A stretch of DNA of 64,000 nucleotides from Paenibacillus sp. ACRRX (lineage in GTDB: Bacteria; Bacillota; Bacilli; Paenibacillales; Paenibacillaceae): the NCBI RefSeq assembly GCF_022346885.1, contig NZ_JAKRNK010000011.1:114708-178707 (forward strand), given 5' to 3'. Of the stretch, positions 34,537-44,542 are shown one piece after another (position 1 is the first letter of the stretch; every line of letters begins with the position of its first letter). Below the pieces are notes generated by a model that saw nothing but the letters and a program-made list of their open reading frames with translations, searched no databases and was not told the origin of the DNA. The position numbers and the translations under genes are program-made.

Positions 34537-36084
34537 ATGCGAATGTCCAATCTGTTTCATTATACCGAGCAACATCGGTATGTCACTTATCGGGAGTTCA
34601 GCTTAAGCGAACTAGACCATAAAATGTTATCCCATGTGTACCAACCGATGATAGGTGCTTTCGCTATCAGTTTGTATCATCTTCTCTATCAACATGTGCC
34701 TGCTGATCAGGTGGGTTTCTCCGGCATGGATGCTCAGCGTAAGTTGTTCCTGCTGCTTGGAATGGAGCCAAGTGAGAAGGGGCGTTCTTATCTCATAGAA
34801 CAGACATCCAAGCTTGAAGCAGTAGGCCTGCTTCAGACTTCCCGCCTTATGCTGCCCCAGGCGGAAGATTATATGTTTGAGTATGAACTGCAGCCGCCAT
34901 TATCGCCGGTACAATTTTTTGATACACAGCATCTTACGCTGCTGTTGCGGGATAAAGTGGGTAAATACATGGTTTTGTCTCTGCGGGAGCAATTTAATAC
35001 AAAGGAGCCGTTTGCAGAATCACATGCAGATGCGCATCGGGAAAATATCTCAATTCCATTTTATGAATTGTTCCGCCTAAATACACAGGTCATCGATTAT
35101 GAATTGGAGCAGGCGCTGCAAGAAGTAGCACCAAGTCGAAACCTGACGCAAATGGAGCAGCAAGGTCAGACACCAGAGTTAAATTATTCGGATATCATTA
35201 CTCGTTTCCCTAAATACTCCTATAATCGTTCTTGCGTGGAGAGGCTGCGTCATGATCGGGAAGGTATGGGTATTATTAATTATGTCGTACGCAAGTTTGA
35301 ACTGACACCCCAGGAGTTGTGCAGACTTCTTGATGAGGACGGTGTGTTCAGCCCGGATGGCAGGCTGCTGTTGGACGAGCTGCAGCATCGAGCGCATTTG
35401 CACTTTAGGCAGAATAAGAAGCGTGAGGAATGGCGTGAACGCGAGCAGCACAAGATTAATCATGTGCAGCAGTCGGCAGAGGCCGCTGCGGACAACGGTG
35501 CTCACGTCGAGGAGCCTGAAATAGCCGTACAGATGGAATATTATTTAGAGGTGCCTCCACAATTCGGTGGCAAGTGCGATATTCATCAATATAATATGAT
35601 GCTGCGAAATACGCCGTACACCCGTTTGCTGGAGAAGTTTTTCCCGGGAGCGGTCCCGGATACGTTTCTGGACATGTTCACCAAGATGGATCTGAATTAT
35701 AAACTGAAGGATGAAGTCATCAACGTCCTCATCCATTATTTGATGATGATGCTGGCCCAAGGCAGTGGTAATCAACGACTGAACCGTGCATTTGTGGATC
35801 AGATCGTCTCGAATATGTTGCTGAAGCAAGTAAAGTCGTACGAAGAAGCGGTGCAATACATTCGCACGCAATCTAATCCAGATCACAGTGGACAAGGTGC
35901 ACAGAACGGCAGCGGCCGTACAAGCAAGGGCAATCGTACGAATAGTCGATATACGAAGCAGCAGCAGAAGCCGATCATCCCGATTGTACAACCGACAGGG
36001 GAAGCATCCCAACTGTCACAAGAGGAAATTGATCGTGCACGCGAACTGGCTCGTCGCTTGGATGCGAATCGAAAGACTAGATAA
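34537..36084 (+). CDS. dnaB: Replication initiation and membrane attachment protein DnaB
   Basis: A 515-residue protein of the Bacillus-type DnaB family (helicase loading, not the E. coli helicase DnaB). An N-terminal winged-helix region (about 1-120) is followed by a second DnaB_2/DnaD C-terminal-like domain near residues 365-450 (YTRLLEKFFPGAVPDTFLDM..LNYKLKDEVINVLIHYLMMM). A basic low-complexity tail follows. With DnaD and DnaI it loads the replicative helicase at oriC and restart sites. GGAG precedes the ATG. It is directly followed by dnaI, the conserved operon order. Confidence 0.92.
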   Translation: MRMSNLFHYTEQHRYVTYREFSLSELDHKMLSHVYQPMIGAFAISLYHLLYQHVPADQVGFSGMDAQRKLFLLLGMEPSEKGRSYLIEQTSKLEAVGLLQTSRLMLPQAEDYMFEYELQPPLSPVQFFDTQHLTLLLRDKVGKYMVLSLREQFNTKEPFAESHADAHRENISIPFYELFRLNTQVIDYELEQALQEVAPSRNLTQMEQQGQTPELNYSDIITRFPKYSYNRSCVERLRHDREGMGIINYVVRKFELTPQELCRLLDEDGVFSPDGRLLLDELQHRAHLHFRQNKKREEWREREQHKINHVQQSAEAAADNGAHVEEPEIAVQMEYYLEVPPQFGGKCDIHQYNMMLRNTPYTRLLEKFFPGAVPDTFLDMFTKMDLNYKLKDEVINVLIHYLMMMLAQGSGNQRLNRAFVDQIVSNMLLKQVKSYEEAVQYIRTQSNPDHSGQGAQNGSGRTSKGNRTNSRYTKQQQKPIIPIVQPTGEASQLSQEEIDRARELARRLDANRKTR

Positions 36085-36163
36085 TTTGACCTGTTCATAC
36101 AGAATTTATAAATGATATAGAAATGTATAACCGCAATGTCAGCTTGGAAAGGAGGTGCCGCTG

Positions 36164-37111
36164 ATGGAATCATTAGGTGACGTGTTAAAGCAGCTTCCAT
36201 TCCGTGAACGACGGGCGCAAGCAGAGGCGAAGATGAATGAATTGCTGCATCATCCCTTAATCCAGCAATTCAGAGCAGACCATCCTGAATTGGATGACTT
36301 TACGCTCAAAACCAGCTTAAATAAGATGTATCAGTATGTAAAAGAGCAGCGTGCCTGTGAGCATTGCCCGGGTCTGGAGAAATGCCCAAATGATTTTGAG
36401 GGACATTTTACAAAGCTTACTGTTGTTGATGTAAATGGGCGTTCTTTAATTGAAGATCGTAAAGTGCCTTGTCAGAAACAGCTCACCCATGAGCGGCAGC
36501 AGACGGTCCATAACAGAGTTCGTTCATTCTTTGTGGATGAGATGGCACTGAAACAAGGATACTCCGCTCAAGAGATTATGGAACGGGATTATGAGCGAAT
36601 ACCTGCTGTGGCCAGTATAATGGACTATATTGAGGAGACCCATAAAAATGGTATTTCTCCGATTGGTATGTATTTGAGCGGCTCATTTGGTACAGGAAAG
36701 ACGTTCCTGATGAGTTATATGCTGTATGAGTTGGCGAGAGCGGATTATACGGGTGTTATCGTCTATATGCCGGAGTTTGTCGAGGATCTGAAGTCTATGT
36801 TTCAGGAGCCGAAGAAGCTGCGGGATACGCTTGAGATGATGAAGGAGACAGATCTGCTTGTATTTGATGATATTGGGGCAGAAAATATGACGCCATGGAT
36901 CCGAGATCATGTGCTGGGGTCCATTTTAAATCATCGGATGAACCGCAAGCCTACTTTTTACACTTCAAATTATGATATGGATGCGTTATTTAAGCATTTT
37001 AGCTATACCCGTGAAGGTGAGGATGTGTACAAGGCTGAACGCCTTATGGATCGCATACGCCCTTATGTGGAGGTAGTGGCTGTTAATGGCCGTAATAAGC
37101 GAGGTTCTTAA
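36164..37111 (+). CDS. dnaI: Primosomal helicase loader DnaI
   Basis: A 315-residue AAA+ ATPase. The N-terminal domain carries the zinc-type motif CEHCPGLEKC near residue 68 and interacts with helicase. The C-terminal ATPase has Walker A LSGSFGTGKT near residue 172 and Walker B LLVFDDIGAE near residue 232. It delivers the replicative helicase to DNA. AAAGGAGGT sits 6 bases before the ATG at 36164, preferred over a GTG at 36155 that overlaps it. It lies 79 bp after dnaB on the same strand. Confidence 0.93.
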   Translation: MESLGDVLKQLPFRERRAQAEAKMNELLHHPLIQQFRADHPELDDFTLKTSLNKMYQYVKEQRACEHCPGLEKCPNDFEGHFTKLTVVDVNGRSLIEDRKVPCQKQLTHERQQTVHNRVRSFFVDEMALKQGYSAQEIMERDYERIPAVASIMDYIEETHKNGISPIGMYLSGSFGTGKTFLMSYMLYELARADYTGVIVYMPEFVEDLKSMFQEPKKLRDTLEMMKETDLLVFDDIGAENMTPWIRDHVLGSILNHRMNRKPTFYTSNYDMDALFKHFSYTREGEDVYKAERLMDRIRPYVEVVAVNGRNKRGS

Positions 37112-37156
37112 TTAATCTTTGATGATTGATCTTTAATCTTAATATGACATAACAAA

Positions 37157-37194
37157 GAAGTCCGTGCCTCTCGTCAAGCAGAGGACCGGACTTC
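37157..37194. terminator. Bidirectional terminator between dnaI and a small membrane gene
   Basis: GAAGTCCG and CGGACTTC, extended by CCTCT/AGAGG, with a minus-strand tail CTTTGTT. It serves the convergent dnaI and YqzM-like genes. Confidence 0.75.
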
Positions 37195-37220
37195 AGCAGT
37201 TCATACGGCGTGAGACATGC

Positions 37221-37370
37221 TTAGGATACGATGAACTTGATAATCACCATTCCGAAAAAGACTACGGTCATAAACCCGAGCATGACGTTAAAGCCTGTAA
37301 ACACATCAAACAAATCATCTCGCGGCTCTTCCATCACGTGTTCACGAGGATCAATTGATCTCGCTTCCAT
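37221..37370 (-). CDS. YqzM-like small membrane protein
   Basis: A 49-residue protein with an acidic N-terminal half (MEEPRDDLFDVFTGF) and one C-terminal membrane helix (VMLGFMTVVFFGMVIIKFI). The layout resembles the YqzM family of tiny single-pass proteins of unknown function. AGGAGG lies 8 bases before the ATG at 37370, which makes it a convincing gene despite its size. Confidence 0.65.
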   Translation of the reverse strand: MEARSIDPREHVMEEPRDDLFDVFTGFNVMLGFMTVVFFGMVIIKFIVS

Positions 37371-37557
37371 AGCAAGTCCTCCTAACTGTCTGCGTCTCGT
37401 TGCAATGATGCATCTCACAACCAAGACAGGTATTTTAACCCAATTATCGTCTCTAGTATAGCGAATGTGGCAATGATTTGTAAAGATTAGGCTTGACAAT
37501 CATGTGACAAAATATAAACAAAATTCATCATGTGCTTTCGCATAATAAGATGAGTTG

Positions 37558-37566
37558 TGGTATACT
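37558..37566 (+). promoter_or_regulatory. Extended -10 promoter of trxA
   Basis: TGGTATACT is an extended -10 element (TGN plus TATACT), located 53 bases before the thioredoxin ATG. No good -35 is seen at the normal distance, consistent with an extended -10 promoter. Confidence 0.45.
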
Positions 37567-37618
37567 TTAGTTGTTGACTCTAAAAAAAAGTAACTGACTA
37601 TAAAGGAGGAACCTACTC

Positions 37619-37939
37619 ATGGCAATAGTAAATGTATCTGACCAATCCTTCAACACAGACGTAGAATCATCCCAAGGCGTCGTATTGGTTGATTTCTGGG
37701 CACCTTGGTGTGGTCCTTGTAAGGCAATCGCTCCAATCCTGGAAGAATTGGATGGCGAAGTATCTGGACAAGCTACAATCGCAAAAGTGAACGTGGATGA
37801 GAATCCAGAATCCGCTTCTCGCTTTGGCGTGATGAGCATCCCGACTATTATCGTCTTCAAAGACGGCCAACCTGTTGATAAGGTTGTTGGCTTGAATTCC
37901 AAAGACGCATTAAAGAGCTTAGTCGCTAAGCACCAATAA
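37619..37939 (+). CDS. trxA: Thioredoxin
   Basis: A 106-residue classical thioredoxin with active site WCGPC (residues 30-34), the buried Asp in VDFWAPW and the cis-proline segment SIPTIIVF. It reduces protein disulfides and recycles enzymes such as ribonucleotide reductase. GGAGG precedes the ATG; a terminator follows 13 bases after the stop. In Bacillus trxA is next to uvrC; here uvrC is 2.3 kb further on, beyond two minus-strand permease genes. Confidence 0.97.
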   Translation: MAIVNVSDQSFNTDVESSQGVVLVDFWAPWCGPCKAIAPILEELDGEVSGQATIAKVNVDENPESASRFGVMSIPTIIVFKDGQPVDKVVGLNSKDALKSLVAKHQ

Positions 37940-37952
37940 GTTTAACTAAGCA

Positions 37953-37981
37953 AGCCCTCCCGTAATGGGAGGGCTTTTTTT
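37953..37981 (+). terminator. Terminator of trxA
   Basis: AGCCCTCCC and GGGAGGGCT around GTAAT, followed by TTTTTTT. Confidence 0.93.
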
Positions 37982-38031
37982 GTGCTGATTGCTTTCTCGC
38001 AGCAGTGAGCGCAGCTGACGAAATTATGCAT

Positions 38032-38934
38032 TTATAAATAATTGTGTATGCGTCGATTAAAATGTCTTCTAATGCCTTCACCAAGTACGTTAAACGTCAA
38101 AATCGTAAACATAATGGCAAGAGCAGGATAGAAGATGTAGGTGAACTTGCTGACGTAAATATCAGCGCGCATCGAAGCAAGCAATGACATCCAATTGTTG
38201 CTCGTATTCATCAATATCATAGACATTTCGTTTACCTCCACCCACTCTTGCGAAAGAAATATGCTTAGCACACCTAATTGACCGATTAGGAGCGTTACTT
38301 TGCCTAAGTCTACGCAGAAATTAACGACGATTTCAGGGATCATAGTCGGGATGAAGTAACTTCTCGTTAGCCGCCATGGACTAAGTCCTAAAGCATGGCC
38401 TGCTTCAACAAATGGCTCCCGAGAAATTTGATGGGTCTGCTGTTGAATAAGATAGGCGACACGTCCAACTTCGATAGCAGCCAATATGAGAATAACCCAA
38501 AGCAACCGCCATGAAGCAAACAGTAGGAAGGGAAGACTAAGTAATAAAATAGCAGAGAATAATGTAGGCAAATAGGAAAATAGTTGATTCCATACTGTCA
38601 GAATGCTGTTCGCGACCCCGCTCTTTCGGTATGCTGAGAGCCCAAGCGGGACTGCGATCATATATCTTAAAGCGGTGATGGAGAAAATAATAAGCAGCGT
38701 TTCCTTGGTGCCCATAATAATTTTGCTTAGATTGTCGACCCCGTCTTTGTCAGAACCAAGCAAGTTCTTGCTTGAAGGCTCATATGGAGGGAGAATTAGG
38801 CGCTCATCTTGGGACCACCTGTGTTTCTCAGGTGTTAACGTCTGATCGATAAATGGTAAGTACTGTCCTGCAAACATGACAAATACGAGTAAAGCAAACA
38901 TGATGCCGCCAATCCACAATGTAATATTTTTCAA
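38032..38934 (-). CDS. ABC transporter permease, OppC/DppC-like
   Basis: A 300-residue permease with an N-terminal anchor helix, a periplasmic loop and about five further helices. The inner-membrane-transport loop with EAGHALGLSPWRLTRSYFIP is the EAA motif that contacts an ATPase. It resembles the second permease of oligopeptide/nickel importers. The start is taken as TTG at 38934, 4 bases after the stop of the upstream permease, with GGAAGGGG inside that gene's end. A longer overlapping frame to 39051 lacks a signal. No substrate-binding protein or ATPase gene is adjacent. Confidence 0.8.
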   Translation of the reverse strand: MKNITLWIGGIMFALLVFVMFAGQYLPFIDQTLTPEKHRWSQDERLILPPYEPSSKNLLGSDKDGVDNLSKIIMGTKETLLIIFSITALRYMIAVPLGLSAYRKSGVANSILTVWNQLFSYLPTLFSAILLLSLPFLLFASWRLLWVILILAAIEVGRVAYLIQQQTHQISREPFVEAGHALGLSPWRLTRSYFIPTMIPEIVVNFCVDLGKVTLLIGQLGVLSIFLSQEWVEVNEMSMILMNTSNNWMSLLASMRADIYVSKFTYIFYPALAIMFTILTFNVLGEGIRRHFNRRIHNYL

Positions 38935-38938
38935 TGTG

Positions 38939-39856
38939 CTATAGCCCCTTCCTTGGGTCCAAGTAGATTCTGGACATCTGACTGATCCATTGCACAAGCA
39001 AGAGCAGGAACATAAAACAGAAGCAGATGCCAATAATGACCCCAGGCTCATAATTTTGTCCGGTTCCGTATGAAATGCTGTAGTCCATAGCCAAAAATAG
39101 GCGGAGCGCTGCTCCAGGATAGTTCATAAAATACTCAACCATCAACAAATTGGACAAAATATATACAAATAAGGAAGACAAGTGCGATAAAATACTGCCG
39201 ACACAATTCGCGAGCATATGTTTATATAAGACCAGCACACGCGTTAATCCCTTTGCACGCGCTACTTTGATGTACAATTGCCCCTCCTGAGATGCCAGCG
39301 AGGCACTGGTAATACGTGCAATATAAACAAGTGGATAAACGGATACCAGCAAAGAAGGCAACAAAAAAGCGGTCCATCCCTCCAGTGCGAATATACGAAG
39401 CGAAGGCACGTAGCGGATCAGCAGCCATTGTATCAATAGCAGCAGCAGAAAATCAGGGATAGATTGAAACAGCCAGGTAGTCCAATTGCCAAAAAAACCG
39501 ATCTTTCTTCTTGATCCTTGATAGTCAAGGATACCCTTTAATATGCCAAGCACAAAGCTAATTGTAAACGCTGTTACGATGATGATCAGGCTGAAGGACA
39601 TGGAGCGTAATACGGCTGCACCAGCGGTTTCATCGTTATGACGGGTCATACCGAGACTGTGATCTTTAACTACACCTTTAAAAAATTCGCTAATATTGTT
39701 CCAATACACATCCCAGCTGAATTGATATTCAGCCATTACTTTATAGCGTTCTACTGTAATGTCCAACTGTCTTGGAAATAATACGATCAGAATAATAAGT
39801 ATCATAGCAACGATGCCAATAACAAACGATCTAAGCAATTGTGAGCGAGAACTCAT
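38939..39856 (-). CDS. ABC transporter permease, OppB/DppB-like
   Basis: A 305-residue membrane protein with about six helices. The EAA-type loop YIKVARAKGLTRVLVLYKHM and the overall order match the first permease of oligopeptide-type ABC importers. AGGAGG precedes the ATG. It forms a tight pair with the OppC-like gene (TTG start 4 bp after its stop). The pair lies alone between trxA and uvrC on the opposite strand, lacking the ATPases and binding protein of a full system, so it must use subunits encoded elsewhere or be vestigial. Confidence 0.82.
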   Translation of the reverse strand: MSSRSQLLRSFVIGIVAMILIILIVLFPRQLDITVERYKVMAEYQFSWDVYWNNISEFFKGVVKDHSLGMTRHNDETAGAAVLRSMSFSLIIIVTAFTISFVLGILKGILDYQGSRRKIGFFGNWTTWLFQSIPDFLLLLLIQWLLIRYVPSLRIFALEGWTAFLLPSLLVSVYPLVYIARITSASLASQEGQLYIKVARAKGLTRVLVLYKHMLANCVGSILSHLSSLFVYILSNLLMVEYFMNYPGAALRLFLAMDYSISYGTGQNYEPGVIIGICFCFMFLLLLVQWISQMSRIYLDPRKGL

Positions 39857-40208
39857 GGTGGCCTCCTAAATTATACTAATTCATATTACGTTAGTATTAT
39901 CATATAATGATTAGCTTGTCTAGAAAAATGTTCCTATTTGGATCTAACATGAGATCTACATCAAATGTTATTTTTTATAAAATGTATTGGCTTTTGATTA
40001 GAATGGAGCAGATCCAATAGTTGTCACAGAGAAATGTAGTTGAATCCAGAAGCTAGTAGAAAAGGTTGCAACATGCAGTGTATCGATTGATTTTCCGTGA
40101 TTTCCATGGTTAAGATTAGCTCTGGCAAGGGCTTTCTCTTCTGCTTGTGCTCGTATACAATAAGAGGAGGGGAACAAAAAAGCGAACACATGGAAAGGAG
40201 GGACCCGG
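39857..40208. other. Divergent intergenic region between the permease pair and uvrC
   Basis: No gene, repeat or strong hairpin is seen. It should hold the promoters of both divergent units. AAAGGAGGG at its right end is the uvrC ribosome binding site. Confidence 0.5.
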
Positions 40209-42434
40209 TTGAAGCATGAGGATAGATCGCCTCATCAGGACAAGGAAGGCCGAGAGAACGAGACAGACAAGAGTGCCTATGGGCAATCACAACGCTGGAA
40301 AGAACGTTGGAACGAACGTTATGCCCCGGAACAGCAGGCTGTGCTGACAGCAGAAGAGATGGATGCGCGTGAGCGTGCTTTGGAGCGGATACGCAACAAG
40401 TTGGCGCTGCTGCCTGATCTGCCTGGCTGCTATTTGATGAAGAACAGCGAAGGTACGATTATTTATGTGGGCAAGGCCAAAGTGCTCAAGAACCGAGTCC
40501 GTTCCTATTTTACTGGCAGCCACGACGGCAAGACGCAGCGGCTTGTCTCCGAGATACGCGACTTTGAATATATTGTTACAGGCAGCAACATGGAATCGCT
40601 TATTCTGGAATGTAATCTGATTAAACAGCATCATCCGCGTTATAACGTATTACTTAAGGATGATAAGAGCTTCCCATATATTAAAATAACGAACGAACAG
40701 CACCCGAGACTGGAAGTAACTCGGCGTGTTTTGAAGGACAAGGCCAAGTATTTTGGGCCCTACCCGAATGCATTTGCGGCGCAGCAGACGAAGAAGCTGC
40801 TCGATAGATTGTATCCCTTGCGCAAGTGCCGCACGATACCGGATCGGGTGTGCCTCTATTACCACATTGGTCAGTGTCTGGCGCCTTGTGAATACGAGGT
40901 TACAGCAAGTGACTATGAGGTAATGACGCAGGAGATCGCCAAGTTTCTGAATGGTGGACATGAAGAGATTAAGAAAGAGCTGCGGCGCAAGATGGAAGAA
41001 GCGGCAGAGGAGCTGCAATTCGAACGGGCGAAAGAATACCGCGATCAGTTATTGGCGATTGAAGCGATTATGGAAAAACAAAAAATTAATACGGCAGATC
41101 AGATGGATCGCGACGTGTTTGGATTTGCAGTGGATAAAGGGTGGATGTGCGTCCAGATTTTATACGCGCGGCAAGGCAAGATGATAGAGCGTCATGCGAC
41201 CAAGTTTCCTTATTACGGCCATGCATATGATGATTTTATAACATTTGTAACACAGTACTACAGTGACAATCCTGCACTTCCGAGGGCGATATTGCTGCCG
41301 GATGAGACGGAATGGGTAACGGAAGAATCAGGTTGGGATGCGGATACAAGCGAATTGCTGACCGCCCAGGCTGATGTACACGGTGATACGCTGCCTCATG
41401 TCGGCTCTACATTGCTCACGGATAAGCAGGAAGCTGATCACGATGAAGCAGATGAGGTCGATGAGGCTGCACCACCAATGAAGTCCAGCGCAGAGGCGCT
41501 GCACCAATGGTTAAAAGTGAAGGTTCTTGTGCCGAAACGCGGCTTAAAGAAGCAGATGGTGAAGATGGCGATGGATAATGCACGTGTTGCGCTGGAGGAG
41601 AAGTTCAAACTTCTGGAACGTGATGAGGAACGGACAGCGTGTGCGGCAGAACGTCTTGGCGAGGCACTTGGAATCAGATCGGCGCATCGTATCGAGGCCT
41701 TTGATAATTCGAACATTCAAGGCTCTGACCCTGTATCCGCGATGGTTGTCTTTATTGACGGCAAGCCTGCCAAGAAAGAATATCGGAAGTACAAGGTGCG
41801 CACAGTGCAAGGGCCGGATGATTATGAGACGATGCGTGAAGTGATACGCAGACGGTACGAGCGTGTGCTGAAGGAAGGCTTGGAGCAGCCTGATCTGATT
41901 GTTGTTGACGGTGGTAAAGGACAGATGGCGGTAGCTATCGATGTATTGGAGAATGAACTGGGACTATACATTCCGGTATGCGGTCTGGTTAAAGATACAA
42001 AGCATAAGACAGCGCAATTGATGGCCGGGGATCCTGCACAGGTTGTGCCGCTCGGCAGAGATAGCAAGGAGTTTTATTTATTGCAGCGGGTACAGGAGGA
42101 AGTGCATCGCTTTGCAATTACGTTTCATCGGGAGCAGCGCGGCAAGTCGATGGTTGTTTCTGCACTTGACTCCATACCAGGTATTGGTGAAAAGCGGCGG
42201 AAAGCGCTGCTGAAGCACTTCGGCTCTTTGAAGAAGATTCGTGAGGCTGAGATAGAAGATTTTCGTCAAGTGGGGATAGGCGAGCAGTTGGCACGTACGA
42301 TCTTATCCCATTTACGGGAGGATGATGATCAGGATGCAGCCCAAGAATCCGAGCTGGAAGTAGAGAAGCTGTCAGATTACGATGAGAGCGAACCTGAACT
42401 TGGGACAGATTCAGCGAATATGCCAGCAGAATAG
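40209..42434 (+). CDS. uvrC: UvrABC excinuclease subunit C, extended form
   Basis: A 741-residue UvrC, longer than the usual 590-620. The GIY-YIG nuclease begins near residue 74 ([20 protein letters not shown]) and makes the 3-prime incision. A UVR helix pair (about 265-300) binds UvrB; an RNase H-like domain ([20 protein letters not shown] near 498) makes the 5-prime cut; helix-hairpin-helix repeats ([20 protein letters not shown]) follow. Extra parts are a charged N-terminal extension of about 65 residues, an acidic insert near 380-430 ([16 protein letters not shown]) and an acidic tail. The start is TTG at 40209 behind AAAGGAGGG, so the extension is supported. Confidence 0.92.
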   Translation: MKHEDRSPHQDKEGRENETDKSAYGQSQRWKERWNERYAPEQQAVLTAEEMDARERALERIRNKLALLPDLPGCYLMKNSEGTIIYVGKAKVLKNRVRSYFTGSHDGKTQRLVSEIRDFEYIVTGSNMESLILECNLIKQHHPRYNVLLKDDKSFPYIKITNEQHPRLEVTRRVLKDKAKYFGPYPNAFAAQQTKKLLDRLYPLRKCRTIPDRVCLYYHIGQCLAPCEYEVTASDYEVMTQEIAKFLNGGHEEIKKELRRKMEEAAEELQFERAKEYRDQLLAIEAIMEKQKINTADQMDRDVFGFAVDKGWMCVQILYARQGKMIERHATKFPYYGHAYDDFITFVTQYYSDNPALPRAILLPDETEWVTEESGWDADTSELLTAQADVHGDTLPHVGSTLLTDKQEADHDEADEVDEAAPPMKSSAEALHQWLKVKVLVPKRGLKKQMVKMAMDNARVALEEKFKLLERDEERTACAAERLGEALGIRSAHRIEAFDNSNIQGSDPVSAMVVFIDGKPAKKEYRKYKVRTVQGPDDYETMREVIRRRYERVLKEGLEQPDLIVVDGGKGQMAVAIDVLENELGLYIPVCGLVKDTKHKTAQLMAGDPAQVVPLGRDSKEFYLLQRVQEEVHRFAITFHREQRGKSMVVSALDSIPGIGEKRRKALLKHFGSLKKIREAEIEDFRQVGIGEQLARTILSHLREDDDQDAAQESELEVEKLSDYDESEPELGTDSANMPAE

Positions 42435-42505
42435 GCATTACAGTTGCAACAGCTAGATCCTTCAACGCTATAACTGAAGCAAGCAAGATCATAAATCACC
42501 ACAAT

Positions 42506-42552
42506 AAGAGGCCAAAAAAATGAAGCATGGTAGTTCATTTTTTTGGCCTCTT
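42506..42552. terminator. Bidirectional terminator between uvrC and the CPBP gene
   Basis: AAGAGGCCAAAAAAATGAA pairs with TTCATTTTTTTGGCCTCTT around a 9-base loop, giving T-runs on both strands. It ends both convergent genes. Confidence 0.9.
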
Positions 42553-42565
42553 ATACATATTTCAG

Positions 42566-44317
42566 TTAGGAGACAGGCTCGTGCGACGGTCTTATTTTTA
42601 GAGTCTTATGCCGATGAAGCGTGTTAATCCCATAGACAACAGCCATGGGGAGCAGCAAGTAGAAAGTGCCTATCACGATGCCAGACCAACTGCCATCAAT
42701 CCAATAAGGGATCACCATCAATATAGTATCTAACATGAGATGAGCGACTACTGCGCTCCAGAAACCATAACGCACCATAATCCATACAAACAGGAAACCG
42801 ATAATCATCAATTCCAACGGACGGGAGTAGTACGGATAGATCGGATAAGTCACATGACCAGCAGCCCACACAAAAGTAGGAATAATAGCTGCAACCCATG
42901 TATTACGCAGAAATTTGCGGAACAATCCCACTGCAAACAACCGGAAAAAGCCTTCTTCTGAAATGGCGGCTACCCACGCTACTAAAGGATACAAAAACAT
43001 GTAACTTAGATTGAGTGGAGAGCTTGAAGCGTCTGTAGAGGACCAAGCCTTCATACCCAGTTCCAGCCCTGTGTAAATAATACTTTGCGTGCCCAGCAAC
43101 ACACCCGTGAATGCCAGGCCAACCCAGAAAGAACGCACAAGCTGTCGCCCGAAATCGGCGTCGCTCCATGAGATCACAACCTGCTTGTGCTGACTCACGT
43201 CCCAGCATGAACGCCCAACGATCAAGGCGAGGTATAACGTAATACCGGCTTGAACGAATAGAAAAAGCGATTGTATGGTAATGGTCATCTGCAAGCGATC
43301 ATACCCGATTGGCTCCAGTCGATCAGCCATAATAGTACCTGGTATCACGTTCCAGCCATGCAGAATAGAGATCAGGCACGACAAGGCAGCCAACGTCAGC
43401 ATCGTTCTGGATCTAAAGCGAATACGCTTGCGATATATAAGGGCCATTATGCAGGCGGCAGCTGCAAATATTACCGACATTAGTACATAACCAATGGAGG
43501 AGATCTGCTCAGCAGTGCTCTTTTGCTCTTGCATAAGCTGTGTATAAGCTTCAGGTAATGTCCAAATGGATTGAGCCTGGCTGATCTTGCCATTTTGCCA
43601 CCACACAACAACTTCCAGTTTGGCATCGCCGACCTGCCCATTCTTGACAGTATAGCGAATTTCATTCGATAATTGCTCGGATTTGCGGGCAAGCTGTGCA
43701 GGTGTGTAGCCAAGCTGTAGTACAGCTTCATCTGAATGGGCTAACATGTAAGCCCGATCTGGATTAGGTTGTTCCACTTCGGATGTAGTGGAGCTATTGT
43801 CGGCATCAATGGTATCGGACAACACTTGTTGATAGCCGACGATCTGTCCAGTGCGCATATGGATGTCGATTGTCACGAGCTCACGCTTGTGTTGTAGGGG
43901 GGCTTCTTTGTCGAAAAAGACCCGATAAATATCATATGGCGCTGCCTTTTCCCAACGATTATACGCAGTATGCAGCTCATATTTACTTAAGTAGCCAGAC
44001 AGGAGATCATTGGTATAATATATGGCACCTTTTTTGAATTGAGCGGATGATGGAATGGATGAGCCTTTGCTCGTGTTAGAGAAACTGGGCGTTGCTGAAA
44101 ATATAGCCGAGGTGTAAGCGACTTCCGCGCGGCGGATAGCTTCATCTTTGGTTAACATAGGAGTAAGCTGCTCTGTATTTGAACTGGACAAAAATGGAAT
44201 GATAACTTGAATGACTAAGAATAATAAGAATCCCGCAACTGCTGCGCCAATGAGCGCCTTGGATGCACCCTGCCCATATCTTTGGTTGCCAGCAGTAGAA
44301 TTGTATGTAAATTTCAA
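42566..44317 (-). CDS. CPBP family intramembrane metalloprotease, large form
   Basis: A 583-residue membrane protein. An N-terminal anchor (about 23-45) is followed by an extracytoplasmic domain of some 230 residues, then about eight helices. The Abi/CPBP core shows SEEGFFR (glutamate pair and arginine), WAAGHVTYP and AHLMLD, supplying the metal-binding Glu and His residues. CPBP proteases process membrane proteins or act in bacteriocin self-immunity in some species. The large soluble N-terminal domain, resembling PepSY-like folds, is unusual and may bind substrates. No bacteriocin gene is adjacent. Confidence 0.85.
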   Translation of the reverse strand: MKFTYNSTAGNQRYGQGASKALIGAAVAGFLLFLVIQVIIPFLSSSNTEQLTPMLTKDEAIRRAEVAYTSAIFSATPSFSNTSKGSSIPSSAQFKKGAIYYTNDLLSGYLSKYELHTAYNRWEKAAPYDIYRVFFDKEAPLQHKRELVTIDIHMRTGQIVGYQQVLSDTIDADNSSTTSEVEQPNPDRAYMLAHSDEAVLQLGYTPAQLARKSEQLSNEIRYTVKNGQVGDAKLEVVVWWQNGKISQAQSIWTLPEAYTQLMQEQKSTAEQISSIGYVLMSVIFAAAACIMALIYRKRIRFRSRTMLTLAALSCLISILHGWNVIPGTIMADRLEPIGYDRLQMTITIQSLFLFVQAGITLYLALIVGRSCWDVSQHKQVVISWSDADFGRQLVRSFWVGLAFTGVLLGTQSIIYTGLELGMKAWSSTDASSSPLNLSYMFLYPLVAWVAAISEEGFFRLFAVGLFRKFLRNTWVAAIIPTFVWAAGHVTYPIYPYYSRPLELMIIGFLFVWIMVRYGFWSAVVAHLMLDTILMVIPYWIDGSWSGIVIGTFYLLLPMAVVYGINTLHRHKTLKIRPSHEPVS

Positions 44318-44542
44318 GGGAATCCCCCTTCAATCTTAAATTTGAAATACGATAAAGACAGTTGTTCCTTCCCACATTATCGAAATGAACAAGCAACGTC
44401 AAGAAAAAGGGCCTTGCGCCGATGTATTACGAGAAAAGAAGTGAATGTAAGCGTTATATAATGATGTTTTCGGGCGTTTTCTCGTGTATTTGCTCCTTTC
44501 AAGACTTTGTGAAGAACATAGGAAACGTATATAATCTCGTTA

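Noticed and set aside
34537..37111. dnaB as replicative helicase and marker of oriC
   Set aside because: The sequence matches the Bacillus helicase-loading DnaB with dnaI beside it, a locus that is not at the origin.
38935..39051. N-terminal extension of the OppC-like permease overlapping the OppB-like gene
   Set aside because: The extension is Cys/Ser-rich out-of-frame sequence of oppB; a TTG with GGAAGGGG 4 bp after the oppB stop is a better start.
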